From NCBI GenBank assembly GCA_025359445.1, contig JANYGB010000047.1, forward strand, positions 1-55,833: a stretch of 55,833 nt of DNA. Reading direction: 5' to 3'. The notes under the pieces are model-generated. The model was not told where the DNA came from. It did no database searches and was given only the letters and a program-made list of their open reading frames with translations. A program made the translations under genes and the position numbers. Positions 24,160 to 33,840 of this stretch are shown here, piece after piece; within the stretch, counting starts at the first letter, position 1; each line of letters begins with the position of its first letter. The stretch is from Sphingomonadaceae bacterium. GTDB taxonomy: Bacteria > Pseudomonadota > Alphaproteobacteria > Sphingomonadales > Sphingomonadaceae.

Positions 24160-25603
24160 TCAGGCCGCGCGGGGTTTCCGCATCTGTCCCGCATAGATGA
24201 CGAGCGCAGCGATTACGCCGATGAACCAAGGCCCAGTCGTACAGTCGCACAAACAGGAGCGATGTTCCCGCGAACGCTGCGGGGAAGGCACTGTGGAGGA
24301 AGCCGGGCAGGTTGATCGCGACCGGCACCGCGAAAGCGATCAGCGCCGCCGGGTTCCAGCCGCGCGCGTAGCTGTACTCGCCGTCGGCCTGGTAAAGCGC
24401 ATCGAGGTTGAGCTGCGCGCGGCGCACCAGCCAATAGTCGGCGATCATGATTCCCGCGATCGGCCCGAGCAACGCGCCATAGCCGGTTAGCCAGACGAAA
24501 ATGTAGCCTTGCGTCGATTCGAGCAGTTTCCGCGGCATTATCGCTGCGCCAAGGATCGCGGTGATGTAACCGCCGAGACGGTAGGATATCTTGCGCGGCC
24601 ACAACGACGAGACATCGTAAGCCGGGCCGACCAGATTGGCGGCGATGTTGACCGAAACGGTGTCGATGGTGATGACCAGCAGCCCGATCAGCACGCCGAT
24701 CCCGGCCAGGTTTCCAGCGAGCGCGACCGGATCCCAGATTGCCTTGCCGAAGATCACCACGGTGGCAGAAGTCACGACCACGCTCATCAACGCGAGCGCC
24801 GCCATCGGCCCGGGCAGGCCGACCGCCTGCCCGACGATCTGGTCGTTCTGGGTCCGCGCAAACCGGGTGAAATCGGGGATGTTGAGCGCCAATGCCCCCC
24901 AATAGCCCGACATCGCGGTAAACATCGGCCAGAAGGTCGGCCAGAACTGGCCTTCTTTGGCCCCGCCCGGTCCGAACGCGCTGGGCTGGGCCATGATCGG
25001 GCCGATCCCGCCGGCACGGTCGAGCGCCCACCACACCAGCGCAATACAGACCAGCACTTTCAAAGGAGCGGTCCACGTCTCGAACTTGCGGATCGCGAGG
25101 ATGCCCTTCTCGACGAACACCAACTGGGCGAGCCAAAATACCGCGAACGCGGCAAGCTGCCCGGTGCCGATCCCGAGCCAGGCTATCGGTGCGCCGACCA
25201 GGCTCCGCCCGGCGATCACGCCCACCAGCGTGAGCAAGGTGTTGCCGCCGATCCAGGTCTGGATGCCGTACCACCCGCAAGCGACCAGCGCGCGGGCCAG
25301 CGCGGGGAGCCGCGCGCCGATCGTCCCGAACGAGGCCCGCGCCAGGACCGGGAAGGGAATGCCGTACTTTGCCCCCGCGTGCCCGATCAGCAGGATCGGA
25401 ACCAAGACCACCAGGTTGCCGAGCATCACGATGGTCACCGCCTGGATGGGCGACATGCCCTCCTCGATAAAGCCCGAAGCAAGCATGTAGGCCGGCACCG
25501 CGATGACCATGCCGAGCCACAGCGCGAAGTAATGATACCACGCCCAAGTCCGCTGCTCGAGCGTGGTCGGAGCGATATCGGGATTGATCAGATCATTGGT
25601 CAT
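24160..25603 (-). pseudogene. NCS1-family nucleobase/hydantoin-type permease, frameshifted near its end
   Basis: An NCS1 cation symporter (cytosine, allantoin, hydantoin group) with about twelve spans. It has QRTWAWYHYFALWLGM at the start, then GARLPALARALVACGWYGIQTWIGG, NIPDFTRFAR and PIAGIMIADYWLVRR, all family landmarks. The ATG at 25603 follows AGGGGAG. Near the last span the frame breaks. Removing one base at 24228-24229 (CCAAGG to CCAGG on the plus strand) restores WFIGVIAALVIYAG and a natural TGA at 24160-24162, 38 bases before the gabD start. As it stands the protein reads instead into the dehydrogenase. The likely substrate is a pyrimidine, hydantoin or allantoin, not determinable here. 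Confidence 0.8.
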
Positions 25604-25740
25604 TATATGCCACTCCCCTGCCAATCACGTCTTGCGATGCACGACTGGTGCGGCGAACAGCATCTGTCAGCTTACCCGCATTGCGGATATGATCCGGCGC
25701 TATCGTTGCTGCAATCGGCGTCGATGCCGATAGCCTGGCT

Positions 25741-27165
25741 GTGGCCCGAACCCTTTACGAGAAGCTGTGGCAATCGCATGTCGTCGCCGACGAAGGCGAT
25801 GCGATAGCGCTGATCTATATCGACCGGATGCTGCTGCACGAGGTGAGCAGCCCGCAAGCCTTCGCCGGGCTGCGCGCGCGCGGGCTGAAGCCCCGCCGGC
25901 CCCAAGCGCATCTGGCGGTGGCGGATCATGCCGTTCCGACCAGCGATCGCCGAGTGATCAAAGACGACCAGGCGCGCGCGCAAATCTCGTTACTGAGCGC
26001 CAACTGCGCCGCGGCCGGGATCGAATATTTGGCTCTCGATGATCCCCGGCAAGGCATTGTCCACGTGATTGGGCCTGAGCAGGGCTTTACATTGCCGGGA
26101 ATTACGCTGGTCTGCGGGGATAGCCATTCGGCGACCCACGGCGCATTTGGCGCGCTGGCTTTCGGGATCGGGACCAGCGAGATCGAGTCCGTGCTGGCCG
26201 CGCAAGTCCTGCTGCAAAAGCAGCTCAAGTCGATGCGCGTGACGATTGACGGGGTACTGCCCGCGGGGGTCTCGGCCAAAGACGTCATCCTGACCCTGAT
26301 CGGGCAGATCGGCGCGTCGGGCGGGGCCGGCTATGCGCTCGAATATGCCGGTAGCGCGGTCCGCGCAATGTCGATGGAAGCGCGCATGACCCTGTGCAAC
26401 ATGACCATCGAAGCGGGCGCACGGATCGGATTGGTCGCGCCCGATGCGACCACGATTGCCTACCTTGAAGGACGACCCCGCGCGCCCGCTCCGCTGCCGG
26501 TGGAGCAGTGGCTGGCTTTGGCGAGCGATCCCGATGCGCTGTTTGACCGCGAAGTGGTGCTCAATGCGACACAGATCGCGCCGATGGTCAGCTGGGGAAC
26601 CAGCCCCGATCAGGTCGTCCCGGTGACCGGCGTGGTGCCAATGGACGCTGGAGCACGGCAGCTTGAATACATGGGCCTCGGCGCCGGCGAAACGCTCGCC
26701 GGACTGGCGGTCGACCGGGTGTTCATCGGCTCGTGCACCAATGGCCGGATCGAAGACCTGCGCGCCGCCGCCGCGGTGGTTGGCACCAGCAAAGTTGCAC
26801 CGTCGGTGGCTGCGATCGTAGTCCCGGGTTCGGGACAAGTCCGCGCTCAGGCGGAAGCCGAGGGCCTCGACCGGGTGTTCATCGATGCAGGCTTTGAATG
26901 GCGCCTGCCCGGCTGTTCGCTGTGCGTGGCGATGAACGATGACCGGCTCGCCCCGGGCGAGCGCTGCGCCTCGACCTCCAACCGCAATTTCGAAGGCCGC
27001 CAGGGGATCGGCGCGCGGACTCACCTGATGAGCCCGGCGATGGCCGCAGCGGCGGCGAGCGGCAATCCAGGCCTTTTTTGCGGCGATCGGCATGATCGAG
27101 TCCACGCTTTGCAAACCGTCGCGCGGGCCAACCTCGCTGATCAGGATCTCGGTGGAAGACATTAG
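25741..27165 (+). CDS. leuC: LeuC-like aconitase-family dehydratase, large subunit, C-terminus replaced
   Basis: A 474-residue protein of the LeuC/isopropylmalate dehydratase large-subunit family. It opens [14 protein letters not shown], with [40 protein letters not shown] and [12 protein letters not shown]; the 4Fe-4S cysteines are in the last two. Homology holds to [10 protein letters not shown] at about 27056. The remaining 35 residues are not LeuC: they are the antisense of an HMG-CoA-lyase gene start. The GTG start at 25741 has no clear ribosome site. No leuD lies beside it. Besides isopropylmalate, such proteins also act as maleate hydratase in gentisate degradation, which fits the gentisate dioxygenase fragment next door; this is inference. 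Confidence 0.8.
   Translation: MARTLYEKLWQSHVVADEGDAIALIYIDRMLLHEVSSPQAFAGLRARGLKPRRPQAHLAVADHAVPTSDRRVIKDDQARAQISLLSANCAAAGIEYLALDDPRQGIVHVIGPEQGFTLPGITLVCGDSHSATHGAFGALAFGIGTSEIESVLAAQVLLQKQLKSMRVTIDGVLPAGVSAKDVILTLIGQIGASGGAGYALEYAGSAVRAMSMEARMTLCNMTIEAGARIGLVAPDATTIAYLEGRPRAPAPLPVEQWLALASDPDALFDREVVLNATQIAPMVSWGTSPDQVVPVTGVVPMDAGARQLEYMGLGAGETLAGLAVDRVFIGSCTNGRIEDLRAAAAVVGTSKVAPSVAAIVVPGSGQVRAQAEAEGLDRVFIDAGFEWRLPGCSLCVAMNDDRLAPGERCASTSNRNFEGRQGIGARTHLMSPAMAAAAASGNPGLFCGDRHDRVHALQTVARANLADQDLGGRH
27060..27162 (-). pseudogene. hydroxymethylglutaryl-CoA lyase-type gene, 5' fragment
   Basis: ATG at 27162 opens [18 protein letters not shown] followed by [13 protein letters not shown]. This is the unmistakable N-terminus of HMG-CoA lyase (MvaB/HMGCL family; the RDGLQ motif carries the metal/active-site Arg-Asp). 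Homology ends at about 27060 where the leuC 3' end begins in the opposite direction. Only about 35 of the usual 280-300 codons remain. It is a clear recombination remnant. Confidence 0.8.
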
Positions 27166-27276
27166 CCGTTACTAGCCATATAATTGGCAGTTCTGGATGC
27201 AAATGACGATCCAGGCCGAATTTCGGACGAAGGATAGCAAGCGCGGATGTTCCTGACCCATAGCCGTTTAAATGAG

Positions 27277-27465
27277 TTAGGTTAGGTTGGGTGCCTTTCT
27301 CCACAAGCCGAGCTTCCCCTGCGTCGCGCGGTCGGAATAACAGAACAGCATCAGGTCATTCACCGCGACGAAGCGGCGCTCCGACCAGGCCGGGACCACT
27401 ACAATCTCGCCCATCGAAAGCACGAAATCCGCGCCATCAATCGACAGCGTACCGCTCCAATGTTG
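27277..27465 (-). pseudogene. gentisate 1,2-dioxygenase, C-terminal cupin fragment
   Basis: Reading the minus strand, [41 protein letters not shown] and LGLWRKAP match the tail of gentisate 1,2-dioxygenase, including the terminal cupin strands and the SDR...LGLWR ending. About 60 of the usual 340-370 codons are left. Upstream the sequence switches to an unrelated antisense fragment (DUF736), so the rest of the gene is lost. The gap 27163-27276 shows nothing recognisable. Confidence 0.7.
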
Positions 27466-27504
27466 CTCCGCATGGCCGGCAGAGCCGGAGGAGAGCGAGG
27501 AAGA

Positions 27505-27615
27505 AGGATCAGCCGAATCGCCTGCTGGCAGAAGACCTCCGACGAAGGCCGCGACTATCTCTCGATCAAACTCTACGATCCCAGCTTCACCGCCCCGATC
27601 TTCGCCAGCGAGCGT
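27505..27615 (+). pseudogene. DUF736 fragment (conjugative-element gene)
   Basis: [36 protein letters not shown] matches the C-terminal half of DUF736 proteins (W-x-K-T-S-x-x-G-R-D-Y-x-S ... DPSF-x-AP-I). These small proteins are carried mainly by plasmids and integrative elements of alphaproteobacteria. The N-terminal half is missing and no start codon belongs to it. It points to past element traffic at this spot. Confidence 0.7.
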
Positions 27616-27815
27616 CCACCCACATTTCGCCATGCCAAGCGGAGCCGGTCACAACTGACCAGTGGCTGGCTTGAAGTAACCGTCCTTCGCGCAAGTTGTT
27701 ACGGAGCGCGATTAAGCTAATTCCGCATTTTGCAGCGCCTAAAATCTTGTTGCGCTCGCCCCGCTCTCTCAACCTAAGTCCCTTGCCAACCGCATTTTTA
27801 CGCCGACAAACGGGC

Positions 27816-30800
27816 ATGGCTAAGCCTCCATCACCATCACGCGCCCGACCTGCGGCGACGCAATCGTTTGCCGTAAAGGCGGCGGCGCTCGGCGGCAGCG
27901 CGATAGAAAACGGCGCAGGTCCCGATAGTCATATTATCGTTGGCATCGGGGCCTCGGCTGGCGGACTTGACGCATTCCGTTCGTTTTTATCGGAGATGCC
28001 GATCGACAGCGGCATGGCGTTTGTGTTGGTCCAGCATCTCGACCCAGACTATAACAGCGCCTTGGCGGAGCGATTTCAGAAACAAAAGCGCAACCCTTGG
28101 CCTGTTCGATGCCAAGGAAGCCGGCGAGGCCAATTACTTGGTCACGATCTGCGCCGTGCTCAACAGCCGGCTGGGGCGCGATTTCGGCCAGTACAAATCG
28201 AGCACGCTGATGCGCCGGGTGTTACGGCGCATGCAAGTGCTCCATATCGAAGACCCGAACGAATATATTGCCCAGCTGCGCAAGCTGCCGAACGAGCCTG
28301 ATTTGCTGTTCCGGGAAATGTTGATTGGTGTAACGCGGTTTTTTCGCGATCCGGCAATGTTCGAAGCCCTGGCAGAGACCGTCCTGCCGGCTTTGATTGC
28401 GAGCGGTGAGCCCGACGAACCAATCCGCATCTGGGTGGCTGGCTGCGCGACGGGCGAGGAGGCCTATTCGCTCGCCATCCTCATTAATGAAGCGCTCGCA
28501 CAAGCCGAATCCACCCGGCATGTTACGATTTTCGCAACCGACATAGATGATCGGGCCGTGACGATTGCCCGGGCCGGACTTTATAACGATATAATCGAGG
28601 CTGACACCACGCTCGAACGATTGGAGCGGCACTTCGTCAAAGAAGGGGAGCGTTACCGGGTCGCGAAGCACATTCGCGATATGTGTGTGTTTTCAACGCA
28701 CGATCTCGTTAAAGACCCCCCGTTTTCCAGGCTCGATATGATTTCGTGCCGCAATTTGCTGATTTATTTCGAAGCGCCGTTGCAACAGCGGGTTATTGCC
28801 ACCTTCCATTACGGAATTAAATCCAACGGTTTCCTGTGGCTCGGCCCATCGGAAGCGATCGCCGCAAGTGCCCGCCTGTTCAAGGCCTTCGACAAGCGTT
28901 GTCGCATTTTTAAGCGGCTGGATGTCTCCGCCGAAATCCCGCGGATCCCCATTACCGCGAGGCTGAACCCGGCCCCCCCGGTGCAGCGCACGTCCGAAGC
29001 CGACACCATCGATGCGTTGGCCGCGCGGGCCATGGCGCAATACGCCCCGGCCTACATCGTATTCGATAGCCAGCATGAAATTCAGCGGTTCTCGGGCCCG
29101 GTGGCCAAATATATGGAACCGGCGAGCGGCGGGGCCAGCCTCAACCTGTTCCGGATGTTGCACACACAGCTGCGGCCGCCAGTGCGGAACTTGGTGCGCA
29201 AGGCGCAGGAAGAGCAAGGTCCGGTCCAGGAAACCGTCAAGTTTGAAGTTGCCGGTCAGCTCCACACAATAAATCTGATCGCCCAGCCACTGACCGAGGG
29301 GGTTGGCGCCCAGCGCTGCATGCTGCTCGCGTTCCAGGAGGTTACCGCAGGGTTGCAGGCCGACTTTTCGGTAAAGCCCGACAAAAACCCGCTGGTCGAT
29401 CATGAGCACAGCGAACTGATTGCAGCGCGTGAAAAGCTCCAGACCATCACCGAGGAACTGGAAACCGCAAACGAGGAATTGCAAAGTTCCAACGAAGAGT
29501 TCCAGTCAGTCAACGAGGAACTACATTCCACGGTTGAGGAATTGGAGACTTCCAAGGAGGAACTGCAATCGATCAATGAAGAACTTCAGACGGTCAATGC
29601 AGAGCTGAACAATCGTGCAGACAGTTTGGTCCGTTCCAACAGCGATCTTGCCAATTTATTCGATAGCACGTCGGTCGCGACGCTGTTTCTTGACAACAAA
29701 TCGCAGATTCGACGTTTTACGCCTGCTATCACCGAAATATTCAATATCCGCGAAGGCGACGAAGGCCGGCTAATCAGTGACTTCTCGTCGCGCCTGGCTG
29801 GATCTGCGCTAACCCAGGACATCGCCACCGTGCTGCGCGATCTTGGCTCCATAGAACGCGAAGCCGAATCCGATGATGGCCAGGCGGCCTACCTGCTTCG
29901 GGTCAAACCGTACCGCGATCTTAACAATGTCATCGACGGCGTCGTCATCACGCTGATCGTTATTTCCGAACGGAAAGCGCTGGAGCGTGATCAGGCCCAC
30001 CTGGCCGCAATTGTCGCATCGTCGGAAGATGCGATTATCAGCCACGATCTGGACGGTACGATTACCAGTTGGAACGCCGGAGCCGAGAAGATTTACGGCT
30101 ATTCGGGCGATGAAATGATCGGCCAGCCGATGGCGACCTTGCTTGACGATGCCCAGATGGATGAATGGCCCGCCAATCTGATCCGCCTGCGCCAAGGCAA
30201 ACCCGTTACCGATATCGATATCAGCCGGGTGACCAAAGGTGACCGGGTAATCTATGTATCATTGACGATCTCACCGATGCGCGATGCGCAAGGTGTGATC
30301 ATCGGGGCTTCGGCTGTGGCACGCGATATCGCCATGCGAAAGCTGGCCGAGGATCACTCGGCCATGCTGATGGCAGAGCTCGATCACCGGGTGAAGAATA
30401 TCCTGGCGGTCGTCTCGTCGGTCGTCACGCAGACGCTCAAATCAGGCGGATCGGACCAGGCCGCTCGAACCGAGCTTGAAGGCCGCATCCAGGCCATCTC
30501 ACGCGCGCATGGGCTGCTTCGGGAACTTGGCGGGGTTGAAAGGGTCGCTCGGCAGACTGGTGGCGATGGAACTCAAGCTTTACAAGCAGCGTGCAAACCT
30601 GAGGGCTGCGGGCGACGACGTTGTGCTGACGTCACGCGCGAACCTGAGCATGGGCCTGGCGATCCACGAGCTGGCGACCAATTCGGTTAAGTACGGTTCG
30701 CTTTCGACCGAACAGGGACATCTTGATGTGACCTGGCGCGTTATCGATGCAGAGGGCCAGCCGGTACTTGAGATATTGTGGCTGGAAACCGGTGGGCCCC

Positions 30801-30988
30801 CAGTTACGCCGCCCAAGAATCGCGGCTACGGAACCAAATTGATCGAACTCAGCCTGGTTCGAGGACTGTCTGCCAAAGTGAACCGCGAATTCCTCAAAGC
30901 CGGGGTTCGCTGCGACATTTCTATTCCGTTCACCCCCGAGATCGGCCGCATCCGCTCGGCCCCAGCTGCGGGCGAAGAACCGTCATGA
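27816..30988 (+). pseudogene. CheB-CheR-PAS-histidine kinase hybrid, broken at two points
   Basis: Pieces of one large chemotaxis-type sensor. ATG 27816 starts a CheB domain (HIIVGIGASAGGLDAF, FVLVQHLDPDYNS) that stops after about 50 residues near 28075 instead of about 180. The reading frame then shifts by one into a full CheR methyltransferase domain (28130-28960; YKSSTLMRRV, VTRFFRDP, WVAGCATGEEAYSLAIL). A long EEL-rich coiled coil (29420-29620) and two PAS domains follow (about 29640-29960 and 29990-30330). Next comes a HWE/HisKA_2 kinase (AELDHRVKNILAVVSS at 30376). A second shift at the GGGG near 30533 separates this from the ATPase part (LAIHELATNSVKYGSLS to 30988). Either lesion would inactivate the full product. 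The last codons overlap the response regulator ATG. Confidence 0.75.
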
Positions 30989-31359
30989 GCGACACAGCAA
31001 AATGCAGGGTGTTAGTCGTCGAAGATGAACCGCTGGTCGGAATGGACATCGAGGATGCAATCGATGAACTCGGCCACGATGTCGTCGGCCCGATAGCCGA
31101 GCTTAACGAAGCATTGGCAGTGGCGCTTGATGGTGAGCTTGGCTGCGCGGTGCTCGACATCAATATTCGCGGCGGAAATTCCTACCCGGTAATCGACCTT
31201 CTGTTGCGACGAGGTGTGCCAGTTTTGCTGATGAGCGGGTACGACGTGCTAACACTGCCCGAACGACTGCGCGAAGAGACGCTGTTGCAAAAGCCGTTTA
31301 CAACTGGCCAACTGGATCTGGAATTACGCAATCTGTGCGCCCGGGCCGTAAATTCCTGA
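30985..31359 (+). CDS. single-domain response regulator (receiver)
   Basis: A 124-residue receiver domain with acidic pair in VVEDEPLVG, phospho-acceptor Asp58 in VLDINIRGG, Ser/Thr switch in LLMSGYD and Lys in LLQKPF. No output domain. The ATG overlaps the kinase stop as ATGA, so it is translationally coupled and is the obvious partner of the HWE kinase; stand-alone receivers of this kind commonly accompany HWE kinases in alphaproteobacteria. Confidence 0.9.
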   Translation: MSDTAKCRVLVVEDEPLVGMDIEDAIDELGHDVVGPIAELNEALAVALDGELGCAVLDINIRGGNSYPVIDLLLRRGVPVLLMSGYDVLTLPERLREETLLQKPFTTGQLDLELRNLCARAVNS

Positions 31360-31400
31360 CAAGCGAAGCATTGTGCGATTGGTGCAAAAGGATCCCAGGT

Positions 31401-31982
31401 ATGGCGAATGATTTTCCCATAGTTTGCGTCGGCGGGTCGGCTGGTGGGCTCGACGCGTACACGCGGCTACTGAAAAATTTGCCCGGTGATTTGGGCGTTG
31501 CAATCGTGATCGTAAATCACTTGCGAACTGTCTCAACGATGCTCCACCGAATCCTCCCGAATTACACTGCGATGCCGGTCGAGCTGATTACCGAACGCCT
31601 GGACGTCCGCCCGAATTGCGTTTTCATCATTCCAGAGAAGCGCGATCTCCACGTCCTCAATGGCGAATTTCGCCTCAAACCGATTTCGAAGCCGCACGGC
31701 TGGCCCGATGTCATCACCGTCTTTCTGCGCTCGCTGACGCAGAACTGGACCGGTCAGCTAATTGCGGTGATTGTTTCGGGCTATGATGGCGATGGAGCGG
31801 CTGCACTGTGCGGGATCAAAGAAATTGGCGGGATCACGATCGCCCAGCAGCTCGATACGGCCGCGCAACCCGATATGCCGCAGAGCGCTATCGAGAGCGG
31901 CTGCATCGACTTTATTCTCTCCCCTGAAGAAATTGCCCAGAAAATCCGGCTAATCACAACTACGGGTCGAGGGGCCAGCTGA
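31401..31982 (+). CDS. stand-alone CheB-type methylesterase domain
   Basis: A 193-residue CheB C-terminal-type methylesterase domain without a receiver. Its catalytic triad is visible: Ser13 in GGSAGGLDAY, His40 in IVNHL and Asp131 in VSGYDGDGAA. The ATG at 31401 follows AAAGG. It lies 41 bases behind the receiver gene and belongs to the same operon. Because the CheB domain of the upstream hybrid is truncated, this protein could supply the lost function, or it may always have been the second CheB of the locus. Chemoreceptor genes are not in the window, so the substrate is unknown. Confidence 0.88.
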   Translation: MANDFPIVCVGGSAGGLDAYTRLLKNLPGDLGVAIVIVNHLRTVSTMLHRILPNYTAMPVELITERLDVRPNCVFIIPEKRDLHVLNGEFRLKPISKPHGWPDVITVFLRSLTQNWTGQLIAVIVSGYDGDGAAALCGIKEIGGITIAQQLDTAAQPDMPQSAIESGCIDFILSPEEIAQKIRLITTTGRGAS

Positions 31983-32336
31983 GACCAGTACCAGACCAAT
32001 AGTTCCGAAACTACTTTCGTTTTGTTGTGAATGACCGATGCCAGGATATCCAGGGAGTTTCCACAGGTGGTCCAGCTATGCGGTGGTTGTCATGGATCAT
32101 GCCGCGAGCGTGCCGGTGACTCAAGCATCTCAGTCTAAGATTGCGCCGGCGAGCCTGAGGACTAATGACGCTGGCAACCTTGCTCATTGCCACCGTTGCG
32201 TCCGGGAATGGTGCCATCGTCGCTTAGACCTGACCGTTGCCCAATTCAGACAGCTGCATCCACGGCGTTGATAGTCTAACGGCTATAGCGATATGCAAAG
32301 TTTTATGGAACATTTGAACTTGAAGAGGCTTAACCT
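31983..32336. other. intergenic region upstream of mmsA
   Basis: About 350 bases with no convincing gene, hairpin terminator or known repeat. A plus-strand frame at 32038-32271 and its antisense look random in composition. It presumably carries the mmsA promoter near 32280-32330, but I see no definite -35/-10 pair. Confidence 0.5.
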
Positions 32337-33836
32337 ATGCGCTTGATCGATCACTTCATTGCCGGCGGTACGGGCGGGGTTGCTCCTGCCCGCAAGAGCC
32401 CAGTTTACGATCCCAACAGCGGCGTGGTGCAAGCCGAAGTAGCGCTGGGCGATGCCGCACTGCTCGATCGCGCGGTTGCCGCTGCCCAAGCCGCACAGCC
32501 CGCCTGGGCCGCGACCAATCCGCAGCGCCGCGCGCGGGTGATGTTCAATTTCAAAGCGTTGGTTGAAACGCATATGGACGAGCTCGCCGCGCTGCTCTCC
32601 AGCGAGCATGGCAAGGTCATTGCCGACAGCAAGGGCGATATCCAGCGCGGGCTCGAAGTGGTCGAATTTTGCTGCGGCATCCCGCATGTGCTCAAAGGCG
32701 AATATACCCAAGGCGCAGGGCCCGGGATCGATGTTTATTCGATGCGCCAACCGCTCGGCATCGGCGCGGGCATCACCCCGTTCAACTTCCCCGCGATGAT
32801 CCCGTTGTGGATGAGCGCGGTGGCGATGGCGACCGGCAATGCCTTCATCCTCAAGCCGAGCGAGCGCGATCCCTCGGTGCCGATGCGGCTGGCCGAGCTG
32901 TGGCTTGAGGCGGGGTTGCCCGATGGCATCTTCCAGGTTGTCCACGGCGACAAGGAAATGGTCGATGCGATCCTCGATCATCCGGCGATCGGCGCAGTCA
33001 GCTTTGTCGGTTCAAGCGACATCGCACATTACGTTTACAACCGCGGGGTCGCCGCAGGTAAGCGCGTGCAGGCAATGGGCGGGGCCAAGAACCACGGCAT
33101 CGTTATGCCCGACGCCGACCTCGACCAGGTGGTGAATGATCTGGCGGGCGCGGCCTTCGGTTCGGCGGGCGAGCGCTGCATGGCGCTGCCCGTTGTGGTG
33201 CCGGTGGGCGAAGATACCGCCGAGCGGCTGCGCGCCAAGCTCATCCCCGCGATTGCCGCATTGCGGGTCGGGGTCTCAACTGACGCCGAGGCGCATTACG
33301 GACCGGTGGTAACCGCAGAGCACAAGGCCAAAGTCGAAGGCTGGATCGCCAAGTGCGCGGCCGAGGGCGCAGAGCTGGTGGTCGATGGCCGCGGCTTCAC
33401 GCTGCAAGGGCATGAGAGCGGCTTTTTTGTCGGCCCGACGCTGTTCGATCACGTCACGCCCGAAATGGACAGCTATCACAACGAGATTTTCGGCCCTGTG
33501 CTGCAAATCGTCCGCGCCAAGGACTTTGAGGAAGCGGTCGCGCTGCCAAGCAAGCACCAATACGGCAACGGTGTCGCGATTTTCACCCGCAACGGCCATG
33601 CCGCGCGAGAATTTGCCGCGCGGGTCAATGTCGGGATGGTCGGGATCAACGTGCCGATCCCGGTCCCGGTCGCATACCACACCTTTGGCGGCTGGAAGCG
33701 TTCGGCTTTTGGAGATACCAACCAGCACGGCATGGAAGGCATCAAGTTCTGGACCAAGGTCAAGACCGTCACCGCCCGCTGGCCCGATGGTTCGCCTGAT
33801 GGCGGGAATGCTTTCGTTATCCCGACGATGGGCTGA
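32337..33836 (+). CDS. mmsA: methylmalonate-semialdehyde dehydrogenase (CoA-acylating)
   Basis: A 499-residue CoA-dependent aldehyde dehydrogenase of the MmsA/IolA type, converting methylmalonate semialdehyde to propionyl-CoA (valine) and malonate semialdehyde to acetyl-CoA (beta-alanine). Landmarks are LIDHFIAGG at the start, QPLGIGAGITPFNFPAMIPL, SFVGSSDIAHYVY, catalytic Cys281 in GSAGERCMAL, and FGGWKRSAFGD near the end. Length is normal. AGAGG lies upstream of the ATG. It heads a tight operon with ridA (four bases on) and mmsB. Confidence 0.95.
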   Translation: MRLIDHFIAGGTGGVAPARKSPVYDPNSGVVQAEVALGDAALLDRAVAAAQAAQPAWAATNPQRRARVMFNFKALVETHMDELAALLSSEHGKVIADSKGDIQRGLEVVEFCCGIPHVLKGEYTQGAGPGIDVYSMRQPLGIGAGITPFNFPAMIPLWMSAVAMATGNAFILKPSERDPSVPMRLAELWLEAGLPDGIFQVVHGDKEMVDAILDHPAIGAVSFVGSSDIAHYVYNRGVAAGKRVQAMGGAKNHGIVMPDADLDQVVNDLAGAAFGSAGERCMALPVVVPVGEDTAERLRAKLIPAIAALRVGVSTDAEAHYGPVVTAEHKAKVEGWIAKCAAEGAELVVDGRGFTLQGHESGFFVGPTLFDHVTPEMDSYHNEIFGPVLQIVRAKDFEEAVALPSKHQYGNGVAIFTRNGHAAREFAARVNVGMVGINVPIPVPVAYHTFGGWKRSAFGDTNQHGMEGIKFWTKVKTVTARWPDGSPDGGNAFVIPTMG

Positions 33837-33840
33837 ACCA

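Noticed and set aside
22715..25603. Natural permease-dehydrogenase fusion protein
   Set aside because: Removing one base restores both the last membrane span and a proper stop just ahead of a normal gabD start, so a frameshift explains it better.
24213..25807. Long ORFs in other frames across the permease gene
   Set aside because: Arg/Asp/Gly-rich shadow translations without family features; the permease frame has clear NCS1 motifs.
25990..27162. Complete 390-residue HMG-CoA lyase on the minus strand
   Set aside because: Only the first 35 residues match; the remainder is antisense to leuC.
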